Source of the DNA: a virus
Length of the DNA: 64,000 nucleotides
Strand: one strand, 5' to 3'
IMG/VR virus record: IMGVR_UViG_3300037826_000058
Coordinates: 55,095 to 119,094 of that record
Part shown: one piece after another, positions 1 to 10,029 of the stretch
Layout: every line of letters begins with the position of its first letter
How positions within the stretch are numbered: position 1 is the stretch's first letter
Made by a program: the position numbers and the translations under genes
Notes under the pieces: generated by a model
What the model was told of the DNA's origin: nothing
Seen by the model: the letters and a program-made list of their open reading frames with translations, nothing else
Database searches by the model: none

Positions 1-3000
1 ATGTCGATGTATGGAGAATCTGCTGCATCACTGGTCATTTTGATGTACCCGCTTCCAGATTGACCATAATTGACAACGGCAGTACCACTAGGGAATGTAC
101 CAGCAGTGCCATCCATGCGCTCTACAACATAAGAATGGTAATCGTCTCCCCCAGATTCTACGCTATGAATCTTCAGCCAATTATCAAGCACGTTGGTTCC
201 ATCGAAAGCCTTCATACGCAGTATGTCACTGACCGCAAAAAGCTGTGCGCCAGAAACGGAGTCTTTCACGTCCATACGGAATTGCCCAGAAGCAAGCGTT
301 GTGGTGGTTGACGTGGTAGTTATGCTGGTCGTGGTCGTGGTGGTTGTGGTTGTTGTGGTAGTTGTGGTGCCTGTTGCCACTGGCCCAATGGCGTCACCGT
401 CGTCGTTGGCCCTGATCTCGTCAACGGAGACAGTACCGTTGAAACGCCGGGCGTTTTCTGGTCCTACTACGAAGACATCGGTGCTCTCAAATAGGTTATA
501 ATTCTCCAGCCCAGTAAGGCTCTCCTGAAGCACGTCGTGAATGTAGAAATCCACCTGTCCGTCACTAGCACCGTCAGAACTTTCACGCTGAATATAAATC
601 TCTACGAATTCTTCAACATCAGTGTCGGTCTGATACGATGATGATGATACTGATGAAAGCCCACCATCTTGGTAAGCTGTGACTCTGAGCTTGGTGATTC
701 CAGTGCCTTCGTCTGACGAAGCAAAGATAAAAAATCTCAACAGCAGGTTGACGACCCCACCACTACCATCCCCCTCACCCACCCATATTGGGAAGGACTC
801 GACCAACTGATAATCGCGTATCGTGTCGTGCGGGTGGAAATAGAGCCTGAATCTGAGATCGGCAGAGGGGTTAATGTCCTTCCATACTCGGCAGTCTGTT
901 CCACCATCACCATCACCTAATATTTCCAGTCCATAATTAGTCCCTGCTAGGGCTGAAGAAGCATTTATGCTGATGTCACTACCGGCAGACCCATCCCACC
1001 AATCTGAAACGTTGCCATATTCGTGAGTGATGTTAAAGAGCTCGCCAGATGCAAGGGTTGTTGTTGTGCTGGTGGTTGATGTGCTGGTAGTTGTTGTCGT
1101 TGTAGTTGAGGTTGTGGTGGTTGACGTGGTGGTTGTGGTCGTAGTAGTTGTTGTTGTCGTTGTGGTCGTAGTAAGAGGCCCAATCTCTGTACCAGTAGTG
1201 TTTCCTACGACCTCATCCATATAGAGTGTACCAGATGTTCCCGCGTCGATGCCCCAGATTGGGCCAACCCAGATACCATCAATAACACCAAAAGCATCAT
1301 AGTTGTCGAGATTGGAAATCGTATCTTCAAGTGACCCGTCAACCCACATGCGCAACCTGCCATCGCCAGCAGTGCTATTTGATGCTCTTTCTAAGTGAAT
1401 CTCTACATAGTGTGAAGCATCGGTAATCGTGACCCAGCTTCCGTAATGCTCGGTGTAATCATCTTCTTCAGCATAGGTTCTAATCTGGTAGTCAGAACCA
1501 TTGTAACCCAGTGTTATATCAGCAATCTCGTGTGGAGCTGAGCTACAATGCACCTGGAATGTCCAGAACCATTCATCGGTTCCGAAGGTCATCGAGTTGG
1601 GGTCAATATAGAATCGGATACGCAGGTCGGTTGATGGAGCGGAAAAGTTCTTTATCCCATAGATATTATCTGTGTTGTCTATGAGTATGTTCAATCCATA
1701 ATTTGTACCCGCAAGCGCGGCGGCTGCTGCGACTGTTAGGTCACCCCCACCCGTTTCTGTAACGTCATAATCTGATAAATCACCCTCTTCGTGATCTATG
1801 CAGAATATCGTGCTTGTTGTCGTGGTGGTCGTAGATGTTGTTGTGGTTGTTGTAGTGGTGGTCAGGCTAGTGGTCGTTGTGGAGGTGGTTGTGCTAGTTG
1901 TGCTTGTTGTCGTGGTAGTTGTAGTCGTTGTCGTGGTCGTGGTGGTTGTCGTGGTCGTCGTGGTCGTGGTAGCCTCTCCAATGGAATCACCGCTACTGTT
2001 GGCATATATTTCGTCAAAGTAGTAGCTTCCATATTCGTCCATCGCGCCAGAGCCAGGCTTGCCAAACTTGGCGCTTACCAGAGATGAGCTGCTGTTGCTC
2101 AGGCTTGTTAGGCTTAAATCAGGGCTACCGCTCACGTCATCAACCCAGAGCTTCATAAACCCATCGCCATCACCAGCGTACCAATCTATCTCAATCCAGT
2201 GGGGTTCATCTGTTATATTATGCCAGTATGCCCACCCTCCGGCGCTTTCGTAGATTGCCAAACGATGTGTTGAGGAAGCATAGTCTATTTGCATCCTGAC
2301 AATGCCCGTTCCACCAGAGTTTTCCATTTGGAAAACAGTGTTCTCGTCAAAGTCAATGCTGTTGGGGTCTAGGTAGAAGCGTAATCTGACTCGTGTTTGA
2401 CTGCTGAAATCCACCTGTCCAAACACAACACCCGACCCCGACGGTGCGACATCCATACCATAATCTGTGCTTGCCATGGCTGCCGTGGCATTTGCCGCAA
2501 GCGTACCGTCTGTGGTGTCAGTGGAGTCAAATTCTGAGAGATCACCCTCCTCAAAATCAATATCGAAAAGGGATGCTAGGGTTGTTGTGGTCGTGGTGCT
2601 CGTGGTGGTGGTGCTTGTTGTTGTTGTCGTCGTTGTGGTAGTTGTCGTCGTTGTAGTTGTAGTGCTTGTGGTAGTCGTCGTCGTACTTGTTGTGGTCGTA
2701 GTGGTTGTTGTCGTGGTTGTGGTGGTTGTCGTGGTCGTCGTGGTCGTAGCGATACCTATCTCATCCCCGCTATCATTTGCCTCGAATTCGTCCATGTAGA
2801 ACGTACCAGATGTACCCGTGTCGATACCCCACGAAGGGCCAAAGTTCATCCAGGTAATACCCTCGAATCCAGCGTAGTTGTCTAGGCTGCTTATGCTATA
2901 ATGGAAAATACCATCTACATATAGTCTTACTTCACCGTCTTCTGAGCTAGACGTACCAGCTCTTGAGACCCATACTTCTACATAGTGTGACGCATCACTG

Positions 3001-4616
3001 ATGTTTCTCCAGCTACTGGTGTGATAAGTACCATCATCTTCTTTGGTTCTTGTTGCTATGCTATGTGAACCACTACCACTACTATCGTAGCTCATCAAAA
3101 CCTCTACGAAGTCGTGGTTGTTCGCGTTGGATGAACGAACGAGCACAATGGTAAAGTATTCTCCGTCAGCCATAGTCAAGCTGTTGGGGTCAACATAAAT
3201 TCTGAACCGCAAGTTTTGCGTGTCTACGGTGACATTTTTGCGACCATACATTGTTTCTTGGTCATCAATGACATATTGAACACCGTAATTTGTACCACCT
3301 AGCGCGGCCCCAGCAGCAACGGACATATCACCGCTCGCCGTATCGGCGCTGTCATATTCGCTTAGATCATTACCTTCGTGGGTAATGACAAAGAGTCGTC
3401 CTGTTGGAGCTAGGGTAGTTGTTGAAGTAGTGGTTGTACTGGTGGTTGTTGTCGTGGTGCTGGTGGTCGTTGTACTTGTCGTGCTGACTGTAGTAGTGCT
3501 GGTGGTGCTAACCGTAGTCGTGCTAGTGGTTGTTGTCGTGGTGGTTGTTGTTGTAGTTGTCGTTGTGCTAGTACCGCTTACATACTCATAGGCCCCAATA
3601 TCATAAGCGTACCCTTGGGGGCGAGAATAGTCGTCGTAATCATCCGTTACTTCGGCTATGGTATCACCGCTGTCAATAGCAGGAGAACTAGACTGCAAAT
3701 GATAATCGCTACCCACACTTACAAACTGAGGATTGATGTATTGTGAGTGATCGCCATTGCTGGTGTTGGCAACATATTGAGATACGCTGTAGTAGCTGCC
3801 ACCCCAGTAAATGGGGCTACTCACACCATAATAAATGTTGTAGTCGCTACTGACCTGACCCGTGCTGTGCGAGCCGACCTTCAATCCAATCTGTCCACCC
3901 GTTAGATAAAAAATGTTGTTCTTGATGGTGGCATTGGTCACACCATCGATGCCTGACCCGGCTTCGTAGAAATCAATCGCCACATCGCAATCATAGAAAG
4001 TGTTATTATAAATCTCGATGTCTTGGGCACCATCCGTCATGATCACGCCCCAATGTCCACCTTCGATGATGTTATTGTAAACCTTCAGCCCGTTGACATT
4101 GGTGTCGTGCCAACCGTGGATACTACCAGCGGTCGTGTTCCAAAAGTGGCAGCCCCGGATAGTCACATCGCCTACGTTGTTGCCCCCGGTGTAGATATGG
4201 TGGTCTTGATTGGTGTCGCTTCCGTTGTCGTGCATATCGAGGTCTTCGAGAATGATATGCCATGCACCGTTGTTGAGCAGGATTGCCCCGTTGCCCCACT
4301 GGTCATCGTAGTTCCTAATTGTAAGACCAATGATGTGCAAATAATTCGACTGTAAGTATAGACACTCTCCTATGGAGTTTTGTCCATCGAAGATTGGTGT
4401 TTCACCGGGATAATTACGGAAGGTGATATAAGCACCACTTGTACCATCACCGCTTGACCAATCAGTTCCTCCTTGTCCATAGTACACACCCCCACGCGCA
4501 TATAGAGTGTCACCTGGGCTAAGATATGTTGAGGCGTGCCCAAAGGTTCTCCATGGGTCATTGATTGTCCCGCTTCCACCGTCGTTCCCGCTAGGGGATA
4601 TGTAATAATTAGCCAT
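1..4616 (-). CDS. Giant tail fibre/adhesin, beta-helix plus lectin-like domains on poly-Thr linkers (partial, C-terminus outside window)
   Basis: A single minus-strand frame stays open from the ATG at 4616 to the window edge (about 1538 codons). AGAGG precedes the ATG. Residues 1-347 form a right-handed beta-helix-type domain ending in SRPQGYAYDIGAYEY, typical of choice-of-anchor-Q/pectate-lyase-like proteins. Five Thr-rich linkers follow (about residues 349-402, 623-680, 881-937, 1148-1188 and 1414-1439), mostly runs of Thr with an occasional Ser. They separate domains of about 200-225 residues that resemble concanavalin/LamG-like lectin folds (e.g. DFEEGDLSEFDS, GTSGTFYMDEFEANDSGDEIG). The module period is about 775-825 bp. 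It lies at the distal end of the tail operon, next to three glycosyltransferases, so a receptor-binding fibre is likely. The lectin assignment is from fold-like sequence features only. Confidence 0.85.
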   Translation of the reverse strand, partial: MANYYISPSGNDGGSGTINDPWRTFGHASTYLSPGDTLYARGGVYYGQGGTDWSSGDGTSGAYITFRNYPGETPIFDGQNSIGECLYLQSNYLHIIGLTIRNYDDQWGNGAILLNNGAWHIILEDLDMHDNGSDTNQDHHIYTGGNNVGDVTIRGCHFWNTTAGSIHGWHDTNVNGLKVYNNIIEGGHWGVIMTDGAQDIEIYNNTFYDCDVAIDFYEAGSGIDGVTNATIKNNIFYLTGGQIGLKVGSHSTGQVSSDYNIYYGVSSPIYWGGSYYSVSQYVANTSNGDHSQYINPQFVSVGSDYHLQSSSPAIDSGDTIAEVTDDYDDYSRPQGYAYDIGAYEYVSGTSTTTTTTTTTTTTTTSTTTVSTTSTTTVSTTSTTTTSTTTTTTSTTTTSTTTLAPTGRLFVITHEGNDLSEYDSADTASGDMSVAAGAALGGTNYGVQYVIDDQETMYGRKNVTVDTQNLRFRIYVDPNSLTMADGEYFTIVLVRSSNANNHDFVEVLMSYDSSGSGSHSIATRTKEDDGTYHTSSWRNISDASHYVEVWVSRAGTSSSEDGEVRLYVDGIFHYSISSLDNYAGFEGITWMNFGPSWGIDTGTSGTFYMDEFEANDSGDEIGIATTTTTTTTTTTTTTTTTTTTSTTTTTTSTTTTTTTTTTTTTTTTSTTTTSTTTTTTLASLFDIDFEEGDLSEFDSTDTTDGTLAANATAAMASTDYGMDVAPSGSGVVFGQVDFSSQTRVRLRFYLDPNSIDFDENTVFQMENSGGTGIVRMQIDYASSTHRLAIYESAGGWAYWHNITDEPHWIEIDWYAGDGDGFMKLWVDDVSGSPDLSLTSLSNSSSSLVSAKFGKPGSGAMDEYGSYYFDEIYANSSGDSIGEATTTTTTTTTTTTTTTTTTTTTTSTTSTTTSTTTTSLTTTTTTTTTSTTTTTTSTIFCIDHEEGDLSDYDVTETGGGDLTVAAAAALAGTNYGLNILIDNTDNIYGIKNFSAPSTDLRIRFYIDPNSMTFGTDEWFWTFQVHCSSAPHEIADITLGYNGSDYQIRTYAEEDDYTEHYGSWVTITDASHYVEIHLERASNSTAGDGRLRMWVDGSLEDTISNLDNYDAFGVIDGIWVGPIWGIDAGTSGTLYMDEVVGNTTGTEIGPLTTTTTTTTTTTTTTTTSTTTTSTTTTTTTSTSTTSTTTTLASGELFNITHEYGNVSDWWDGSAGSDISINASSALAGTNYGLEILGDGDGGTDCRVWKDINPSADLRFRLYFHPHDTIRDYQLVESFPIWVGEGDGSGGVVNLLLRFFIFASSDEGTGITKLRVTAYQDGGLSSVSSSSYQTDTDVEEFVEIYIQRESSDGASDGQVDFYIHDVLQESLTGLENYNLFESTDVFVVGPENARRFNGTVSVDEIRANDDGDAIGPVATGTTTTTTTTTTTTTTSITTTSTTTTLASGQFRMDVKDSVSGAQLFAVSDILRMKAFDGTNVLDNWLKIHSVESGGDDYHSYVVERMDGTAGTFPSGTAVVNYGQSGSGYIKMTSDAADSPYID

Positions 4617-4628
4617 ACTTGCCTCTTT

Positions 4629-5312
4629 TTAGTTAGTAGGTCTTAATGTTTCCCAGTTTGTAGGGAGAATAGAAGGGCGCCCTTTATATATTCCCCCTGT
4701 GAGAACGGAGTTTTCTCCGAAATGATAGCAATATACACCTTTGATGTATCCCACCTGGTATCCTAAACGCCTAGCCCAACTGCACATTGTCATTTGCGGA
4801 GCTGTTCCTAAATCATGGCGGTGAGGGGTGCTCATCTGCCTACTGCATTTGCGTCTGATGAAGCTAAAGGTTCCCCCCACCACCTGACACACAACAACAT
4901 CACCACGATCTTCCTTTGTCACACGCTTGGCCCCAGGGTGGTCGAGGGCCATAATGCCTAAATCTTTGTGTTTTCTAATGGTTTGAATACCCTGTGATAA
5001 CCAGTCCGGTTCGACATTAGGGCATAACATGTCATCATCAACATGTACGTAAACTGGTGATGCCCCAATGCGTGACTCTTGCATCAGGTTGTTCATCTGC
5101 CCCTGTTGTTCCTGATGCAACGTGATTGTTTCGAGCACCCCCTGTTGAAACAGACTAATTACATATTCTGTTGTACCGTCGCTTGATGCGTCATCAATAA
5201 TGTGTAGCTTGTACGGTGACTTTGTGCAACGCCTTATGCGATTGAGTGTTCGTTTGAGATAGTCTATACGATTGGTTGTAGTGACAATGATGTCAATTGG
5301 TTCTACACCCAT
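4629..5312 (-). CDS. Family 2 glycosyltransferase
   Basis: A 227-residue protein with the GT-A layout: N-terminal IDIIVTTTNR, the nucleotide-binding IIDDASSDGTTEYV (about residue 38) and the metal-binding HVDDDM (about residue 94). A later WARRLGYQVGYIKG/YHFGE segment fits an acceptor side. It should transfer a sugar from a nucleotide-sugar donor in the host cytoplasm; donor and acceptor cannot be read from sequence. The start overlaps the end of the next glycosyltransferase by 10 bp, and the stop is 12 bp before the giant fibre start. This places it in the tail operon rather than a sugar operon, so the fibre is a candidate acceptor (inference). Confidence 0.85.
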   Translation of the reverse strand: MGVEPIDIIVTTTNRIDYLKRTLNRIRRCTKSPYKLHIIDDASSDGTTEYVISLFQQGVLETITLHQEQQGQMNNLMQESRIGASPVYVHVDDDMLCPNVEPDWLSQGIQTIRKHKDLGIMALDHPGAKRVTKEDRGDVVVCQVVGGTFSFIRRKCSRQMSTPHRHDLGTAPQMTMCSWARRLGYQVGYIKGVYCYHFGENSVLTGGIYKGRPSILPTNWETLRPTN

Positions 5313-5947
5313 CTGCTTTCAAACAACTGTTTGTTATGCACATATATTTCGTGTTGCCCCTTCAACTTCCCCCAGCTGGCGTTACCGACATGATTGACAT
5401 GCCCCACCTTCCGAAAGCGATATCCAGCTTGTTCGATGCGCTCCCACAAATCACGATCTTCAAACATACCCATCTGGTATCTTTCGTCTAGGATACCCAC
5501 ACGATTGATAACTTCACGCCTAGTCATCCACAGGGCTCCGAACATATGCCCCTTGGGGGCCTCCTCAATTCCCACCCTCCGCTTGGGGTCATGGTCTAGC
5601 AGATGCGAACTGATAGCACCAATACCGTCAATCCAAGCATGCTGTGCTTGTTCTATCCAATTATCTAGTATCTCGATGTCGTTGTTGGAAACTACTATCC
5701 AGTGAGAGGAAGATGCTTCTATGCCTTGATTAACCGCTGGCCCATATCCCCTGTTGGTTTTGTTTCTGATGTAAAAATCACTTACCGCTTTCATATAGGA
5801 TATGCCTATAGTGGATGCGTTGTCAACAATGATAATATTGTGCTGGGGGCAATATTCTCTGAAACTGTCAACGCATCGCTTGGTATAACCTAGCAACTCC
5901 CTGTCTATAATCCAGCATGGGATTATGATGTCAGCTCGGTTGTCCAT
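5303..5947 (-). CDS. Family 2 glycosyltransferase (rhamnosyltransferase-like)
   Basis: GT-A protein with IIIVDNAST, a GYGPAVNQGI segment and VVSNNDIEI as the DXD-equivalent, ending in FEDRDLWERIEQAGYRFRKVGHVNHVGNASWG. This arrangement is typical of rhamnosyltransferase-like GT2 enzymes. I place the start at the ATG at 5947 (MDNRADIIIPC), which has GAGGGGG four bases upstream. An in-frame start at 5992 adds 15 residues lacking family character and increases the overlap with the upstream gene. The second of three consecutive glycosyltransferase genes between tail-tip genes and the giant fibre, with overlapping ends that suggest co-translation. Confidence 0.85.
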   Translation of the reverse strand: MDNRADIIIPCWIIDRELLGYTKRCVDSFREYCPQHNIIIVDNASTIGISYMKAVSDFYIRNKTNRGYGPAVNQGIEASSSHWIVVSNNDIEILDNWIEQAQHAWIDGIGAISSHLLDHDPKRRVGIEEAPKGHMFGALWMTRREVINRVGILDERYQMGMFEDRDLWERIEQAGYRFRKVGHVNHVGNASWGKLKGQHEIYVHNKQLFESRWV

Positions 5948-7199
5948 GAACCCCCTCGATAGCGGAATGTAAGTTGTGTCGCCACACCGCATCTAGGCTG
6001 CGTGTAAGCCTTGCCCTTTGATGCGCTTTCATTATGGGGCTGTGTTCCATTTGTCGTTTAATGCACAACGCTACCCAATGCATATAGTCATTGCGGTTGC
6101 CGTACTCGGTTATTGTATCCCCTGGCATACCGTTGTTCAAATTGATGGATGAGCTGAATTTTGCCATTTGTGCATATCCTGCGTATTGATGGAATACAGA
6201 TAGGTCGTAGTTGAGCATCAACCCCATACGTTTCCACATAGCCTCATGCAATATCAAGGGGTCGCTCTCGCTACGCGAGGGGTGTACCATTACGTCACCT
6301 ACTTCCATCAAGTCCATGACTACCCTGTGAGGTACGCTGTATCCTTTGTGGTCAGAGGTAAACAATACAATGTCTCCATAGTCCTCCTTGATTTTTTCAC
6401 GGTAGCGCTTCTTGTCGCCCGCCGTGCTGTGAAAGTCACATATTACCACCTTTACACGCGCCCCCATTTGTTTAAGATGTTCAAATATTTCACAGATAAT
6501 ATGAGGTTGCTTGCCCCGATCTAGTCTACAGGGATAAACAGCGATAATGTCCATTTGCATCAGATCACTATCGTGTACAATTTCTTGTGAAAGGGGGTGC
6601 ATCTCTCCCAAAAAATCAATTGGGTTTGGAATCACCAATACTTGGTCGCGTTCATATCCATACAATTGGCGCTTTCGCTCTATTTCCTCAGCATGCATCG
6701 CCACTAGATAAGAATACGGAAATTGCCCTACCAGCTCTTGCCCTAGTGTTTTGTCTAGTTGCATAACGCGGTCGGGTGTGCCCATGTTGGTTGCGCTGTG
6801 TACCCAATGCAACCAGCGCATATCGGGTCGCTTCTTGGCTATTCTTCTTGCTGCTATATGGTGTTTCCACATATCTGGCTGATAAATCAGGTCGTGCGTC
6901 AAGACTACATTAACATTAGATAGCGCATTCCCCATTTGCTCTTCGATGATGTCTATCTCCTTTTCGCTTTGTTGTGATATAACCTCAACACGGTTTTTAC
7001 CAAAGCGACCAGATTCTATTTTGACAACCTCGGCACCGGGATAGTGTTTTGCATCATTATCGTTGAAATGCTCTCTTACCAGTAATTTATATTGATATCC
7101 TGCACGGTGGAGCATCTTTCCTTGGTCTCGTACCACTCGACACAGCGAGTAAGCGTTATCAAAATTAACGAAATCAGTTACTATTGCTACCTTTTTCAT
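5931..7199 (-). CDS. Family 4-type (GT-B) glycosyltransferase
   Basis: A 422-residue protein with two Rossmann-like halves. N-terminal VAIVTDFVNFDNAYSLCRVV and the mid LVIPNPIDFL linker are visible. The C-terminal half has IIAVYPCRLDRGKQP, then VMVHPSRSESDPLILHEAM, the EX7E-like donor-binding region of GT4 enzymes. It probably transfers sugar from a nucleotide donor. Its stop overlaps the next glycosyltransferase start by 17 bp and its start overlaps the upstream tail gene by 4 bp, so it belongs to the tail operon. Acceptor unknown; the threonine-rich fibre encoded two genes later is an attractive candidate (inference). Confidence 0.85.
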   Translation of the reverse strand: MKKVAIVTDFVNFDNAYSLCRVVRDQGKMLHRAGYQYKLLVREHFNDNDAKHYPGAEVVKIESGRFGKNRVEVISQQSEKEIDIIEEQMGNALSNVNVVLTHDLIYQPDMWKHHIAARRIAKKRPDMRWLHWVHSATNMGTPDRVMQLDKTLGQELVGQFPYSYLVAMHAEEIERKRQLYGYERDQVLVIPNPIDFLGEMHPLSQEIVHDSDLMQMDIIAVYPCRLDRGKQPHIICEIFEHLKQMGARVKVVICDFHSTAGDKKRYREKIKEDYGDIVLFTSDHKGYSVPHRVVMDLMEVGDVMVHPSRSESDPLILHEAMWKRMGLMLNYDLSVFHQYAGYAQMAKFSSSINLNNGMPGDTITEYGNRNDYMHWVALCIKRQMEHSPIMKAHQRARLTRSLDAVWRHNLHSAIEGVHGQPS

Positions 7200-8056
7200 A
7201 TAGTAGTTACCTCATTTTCTAATACCCCAGCCTCAAGTACCATAAACGTTCCTCCAGCCGCGTGTATCTCTTCCTTGACAAAAATGGACGCTCGAAGCTC
7301 GCCCCTGATGGTTACATCATGCAACTCGGCTGTTCCATCAGCGTTGATGCGCATTCCCTTCAAACCACTTGTGAAGTTGCTTGATTGAATACGCTTGTTG
7401 GGGCCATCTATCTGTATCACCGGGGAACCTGTTCCCACAGTTACCACACCATCGACATCCAGTGTGCCTATGTGTCCAGCATTGGCGTCGATAGTACCTG
7501 TTATGTTCGCATTTGTTGCAGTAAAAGCTCCTCCTTTGGTTACTCTAAACGGTGCCGAACCCGCTGTGCTGTGTCCAACCCAGATGCGATATGTGGCATC
7601 TTGAGCGTCTAACCTCACAATATCTGTACCGCTACCAAGCTCTAAATACCCGTCGGAATGTAGCGTGGCATTGTTCTTTGCTAGGTTGTCAGAGTTGATT
7701 GTCCACCCACCGATTGCACCGGCGGTTGCGGTAATTGTACCTGTAATCGTTGCACTTGATGCTACCAGGTTCCCGTCGCTATCTACACGGAAGGGAGCTG
7801 ACGCGCGGGTGGCGTTACCTGCCCAGAACCTCCAATCTGTACCCGCTGTGACCTCGGAATTTAGGCCAACCTGTCCGTTATCTGAAATCAGAGTGTAGAC
7901 GCCAATCTCAAAGCCACCAACATGCCCCCCTAGCAGATTGTTACGACCGCTTCCAGTAACAGCGGTGTAACCACCCGTCTTAGAGCGTGAAGCTACATAG
8001 GGTCGCAATGCATCTACGTCCCCCCTGACATTCCTTTTGTGTGGTCTAAGTGTCAT
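7196..8056 (-). CDS. Tail tip/fibre protein with repeated beta-structured motifs
   Basis: A 286-residue protein with repeats of the type W-G-(x)n-SAPFRV-x-G...ATITGTITATAGAIGG, seen at about residues 75-125 and 150-195. This pattern is common in phage central fibre and minor tail proteins that form trimeric beta-structures. The C-terminal FVKEEIHAAGGTFMVLEAG segment is less repetitive. It starts inside the last codons of the upstream tail-hub gene (4-bp overlap) and precedes the glycosyltransferase block. Probably part of the tail tip or a fibre attachment protein; no enzymatic motif is seen. Confidence 0.7.
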   Translation of the reverse strand: MTLRPHKRNVRGDVDALRPYVASRSKTGGYTAVTGSGRNNLLGGHVGGFEIGVYTLISDNGQVGLNSEVTAGTDWRFWAGNATRASAPFRVDSDGNLVASSATITGTITATAGAIGGWTINSDNLAKNNATLHSDGYLELGSGTDIVRLDAQDATYRIWVGHSTAGSAPFRVTKGGAFTATNANITGTIDANAGHIGTLDVDGVVTVGTGSPVIQIDGPNKRIQSSNFTSGLKGMRINADGTAELHDVTIRGELRASIFVKEEIHAAGGTFMVLEAGVLENEVTTI

Positions 8057-10029
8057 CGTAAATCACTCATTCGTGCTACTAATGCGTCCAACGAGTCATC
8101 CTCTAGATCAAGAACTATTCTGAGTTGATTATTGGTAGAACTATACTCCATAGAAGTCGCTTGTGAGCACTGCAATCTATCCCAACTTGAAGTTAATAAA
8201 TCGGCTGTCGGTATTAAGTCTGAAATCTTGAAATAGCTTTTTGAATACTTTATAGGTGACCACAAGGGATAACGTTTATTGTAACTATCGAGAATATAAC
8301 CTGACGACAAAACTATACTCTTAGATAAAAGTGGGTTACTGAATTTTTCCCGATACAGCTCTGCGTAGTTTTCAGCAATAGCTCTTGTTGCGTCGCCTGC
8401 AGACACGATAATTTCTCTTCGCCAGTAATCCGATATACTGGTTGTATCTGTGAGATAAGATATTTGCGGTTCTATGCTTATCACCCCATCATTTTCCATG
8501 TCTCTATAAATGACTTTAACCGCATTCCTCATTTCTTGCACTGAACGCTCCATTACTCTAGAACTTGGTGCTAGCATGGAACGGTAGATACTCCAATCAT
8601 ACGTACCATCATTGACCTGTGCTTTGAAATATGGTATTGGTTTCTGAGGGCTTGTACCATCAAATGCGGCGTTTTTCAACCAATAATTCCACTGATTATT
8701 TGAACTGTCGCTCCATGATGATAGCTTGTCAATCAATTCCCCTGGATACATTCCACCCTGTTCAATAGGTGGTTCCCAAAACCCCACTACGGTGTTTGTC
8801 TCATCTATGTTGCTCTGATTGTCGCTAGCAAAGGGAACGTCATTTGTTAGAGCCTCTTTAATAACTTCGCTGGTGGTTTTATAGGCGTAGTTCTTTAGCG
8901 CTTGGTACGAGTAAGGAGTTAGGTCTGAGAAATCTGTGTCACCGAGCCAGCCCTGTGTGTCATCATCGCATTCCCAATTGCGATACACTTTTATATAGGT
9001 ATTCCCCCCCGTCCCCACATCTCCCATAAAACCCCAAGTTATAGACCCAACGTTACTTGTATAGATGCTGAACGTCATGCTATGTCCTGATCCCACACTA
9101 GTCCAATTGGTGCTAGCGTCAGCATCGTATTTGAACATAACATTGGCTTCCTCGCTACGACCATCAGAATCGGAACCTATGACAACCTCTGTTACTCCAT
9201 TACTGTAAGTATAACCGCTTGTTTTTATGACTAAAAAGTAATCAGTATTTGCGTCAAGTGTGGGGCCATTGCTAGCCCATGTAAAAGATATGTCACTGTA
9301 ACTTGTTCCTAAACTACTATTTATATTCAGAGACTGAGAGGCATTACCAACAATCTCTCCGGGCCTTCCTTGAGACTCTGTATAAACACTGGCGGTCATA
9401 GTCCCCGCTGGTGTGCCAACCTTTTTCATCTCCACGTCTGCTCTTACGATTTGGCTATTGATGTCTACTCTAAATCGTTCAGCATACCACTCACGGTCAG
9501 CGTTTCCATCAGATGACGTTAGATGATTGTCGGTATCAGTTACATTGCTATACTTTGTATCCGGTTGTCCTGTGTTAAAAACCTCTATTTTGTATTGTGC
9601 ATCACCGCTTCCCGTGTTCCAATCGCTAAAGTCTTGTCCTGTATCCCTAAAGACCCCCCCGGATTCATAGCTTAGTGTACCCTGCTGATAATCCTGTGCT
9701 GTGGTGTCGAAAGCATATAACTGATCGAAATGCCTAAACCATGCCCCGCTAGCTAGTATTTGTATCCCTGTGGGGGTCATGGCAAGTCCAGTAATAAACC
9801 CGTCTGCAACAGGTCTGTCACAAAATTGGTCAACAACAATTACACGATACCCAATGTATCTTCGGTAAAACGTGTATGCTTTTTGCCAGTGACCAATCCA
9901 ATCCATTTCTATGGATTGTAGTCCTCCATTTAATTCCCATAACAAACGTATGTTACCAGTTGGCATGAGTATGTTTGTTATCGGTGATGGAGATGATAGA
10001 TTGTTATCGTATAGATATGCTCTTAGCAT
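8053..10029 (-). CDS. Tail hub/tail-associated protein with an inserted beta-sandwich domain
   Basis: A 658-residue protein immediately after the distal-tail-like gene, the usual position of the Tal/hub protein. The N-terminus (about 1-120) has the WELNGGLQSIEMDW and FCDRPVADGFITGL segments of siphophage hub proteins. Residues about 195-330 form a carbohydrate-binding-like domain (AERFRVDINSQIVRADVEMKKVG ... TDYFLVIKTSG), of the kind called choice-of-anchor R. The same domain opens the 19109-20146 protein. The C-terminal third resumes tail-hub-like sequence. An inserted lectin-like domain in a hub suggests accessory surface binding. The one-base junction with the upstream gene suggests coupling. 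Confidence 0.7.
   Translation of the reverse strand: MLRAYLYDNNLSSPSPITNILMPTGNIRLLWELNGGLQSIEMDWIGHWQKAYTFYRRYIGYRVIVVDQFCDRPVADGFITGLAMTPTGIQILASGAWFRHFDQLYAFDTTAQDYQQGTLSYESGGVFRDTGQDFSDWNTGSGDAQYKIEVFNTGQPDTKYSNVTDTDNHLTSSDGNADREWYAERFRVDINSQIVRADVEMKKVGTPAGTMTASVYTESQGRPGEIVGNASQSLNINSSLGTSYSDISFTWASNGPTLDANTDYFLVIKTSGYTYSNGVTEVVIGSDSDGRSEEANVMFKYDADASTNWTSVGSGHSMTFSIYTSNVGSITWGFMGDVGTGGNTYIKVYRNWECDDDTQGWLGDTDFSDLTPYSYQALKNYAYKTTSEVIKEALTNDVPFASDNQSNIDETNTVVGFWEPPIEQGGMYPGELIDKLSSWSDSSNNQWNYWLKNAAFDGTSPQKPIPYFKAQVNDGTYDWSIYRSMLAPSSRVMERSVQEMRNAVKVIYRDMENDGVISIEPQISYLTDTTSISDYWRREIIVSAGDATRAIAENYAELYREKFSNPLLSKSIVLSSGYILDSYNKRYPLWSPIKYSKSYFKISDLIPTADLLTSSWDRLQCSQATSMEYSSTNNQLRIVLDLEDDSLDALVARMSDLR

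Noticed and set aside
295-3570. CRISPR-like repeats in the GTN-rich stretches
   Set aside because: Blocks are low-complexity Thr codons spaced by coding domains, with no conserved direct repeats and spacers.
193-3591. Plus-strand frames with long poly-valine stretches
   Set aside because: They are the reverse reading of ACN threonine codons in the minus-strand fibre; the minus frame is continuous through all five linkers and has a ribosome-binding site at its start.
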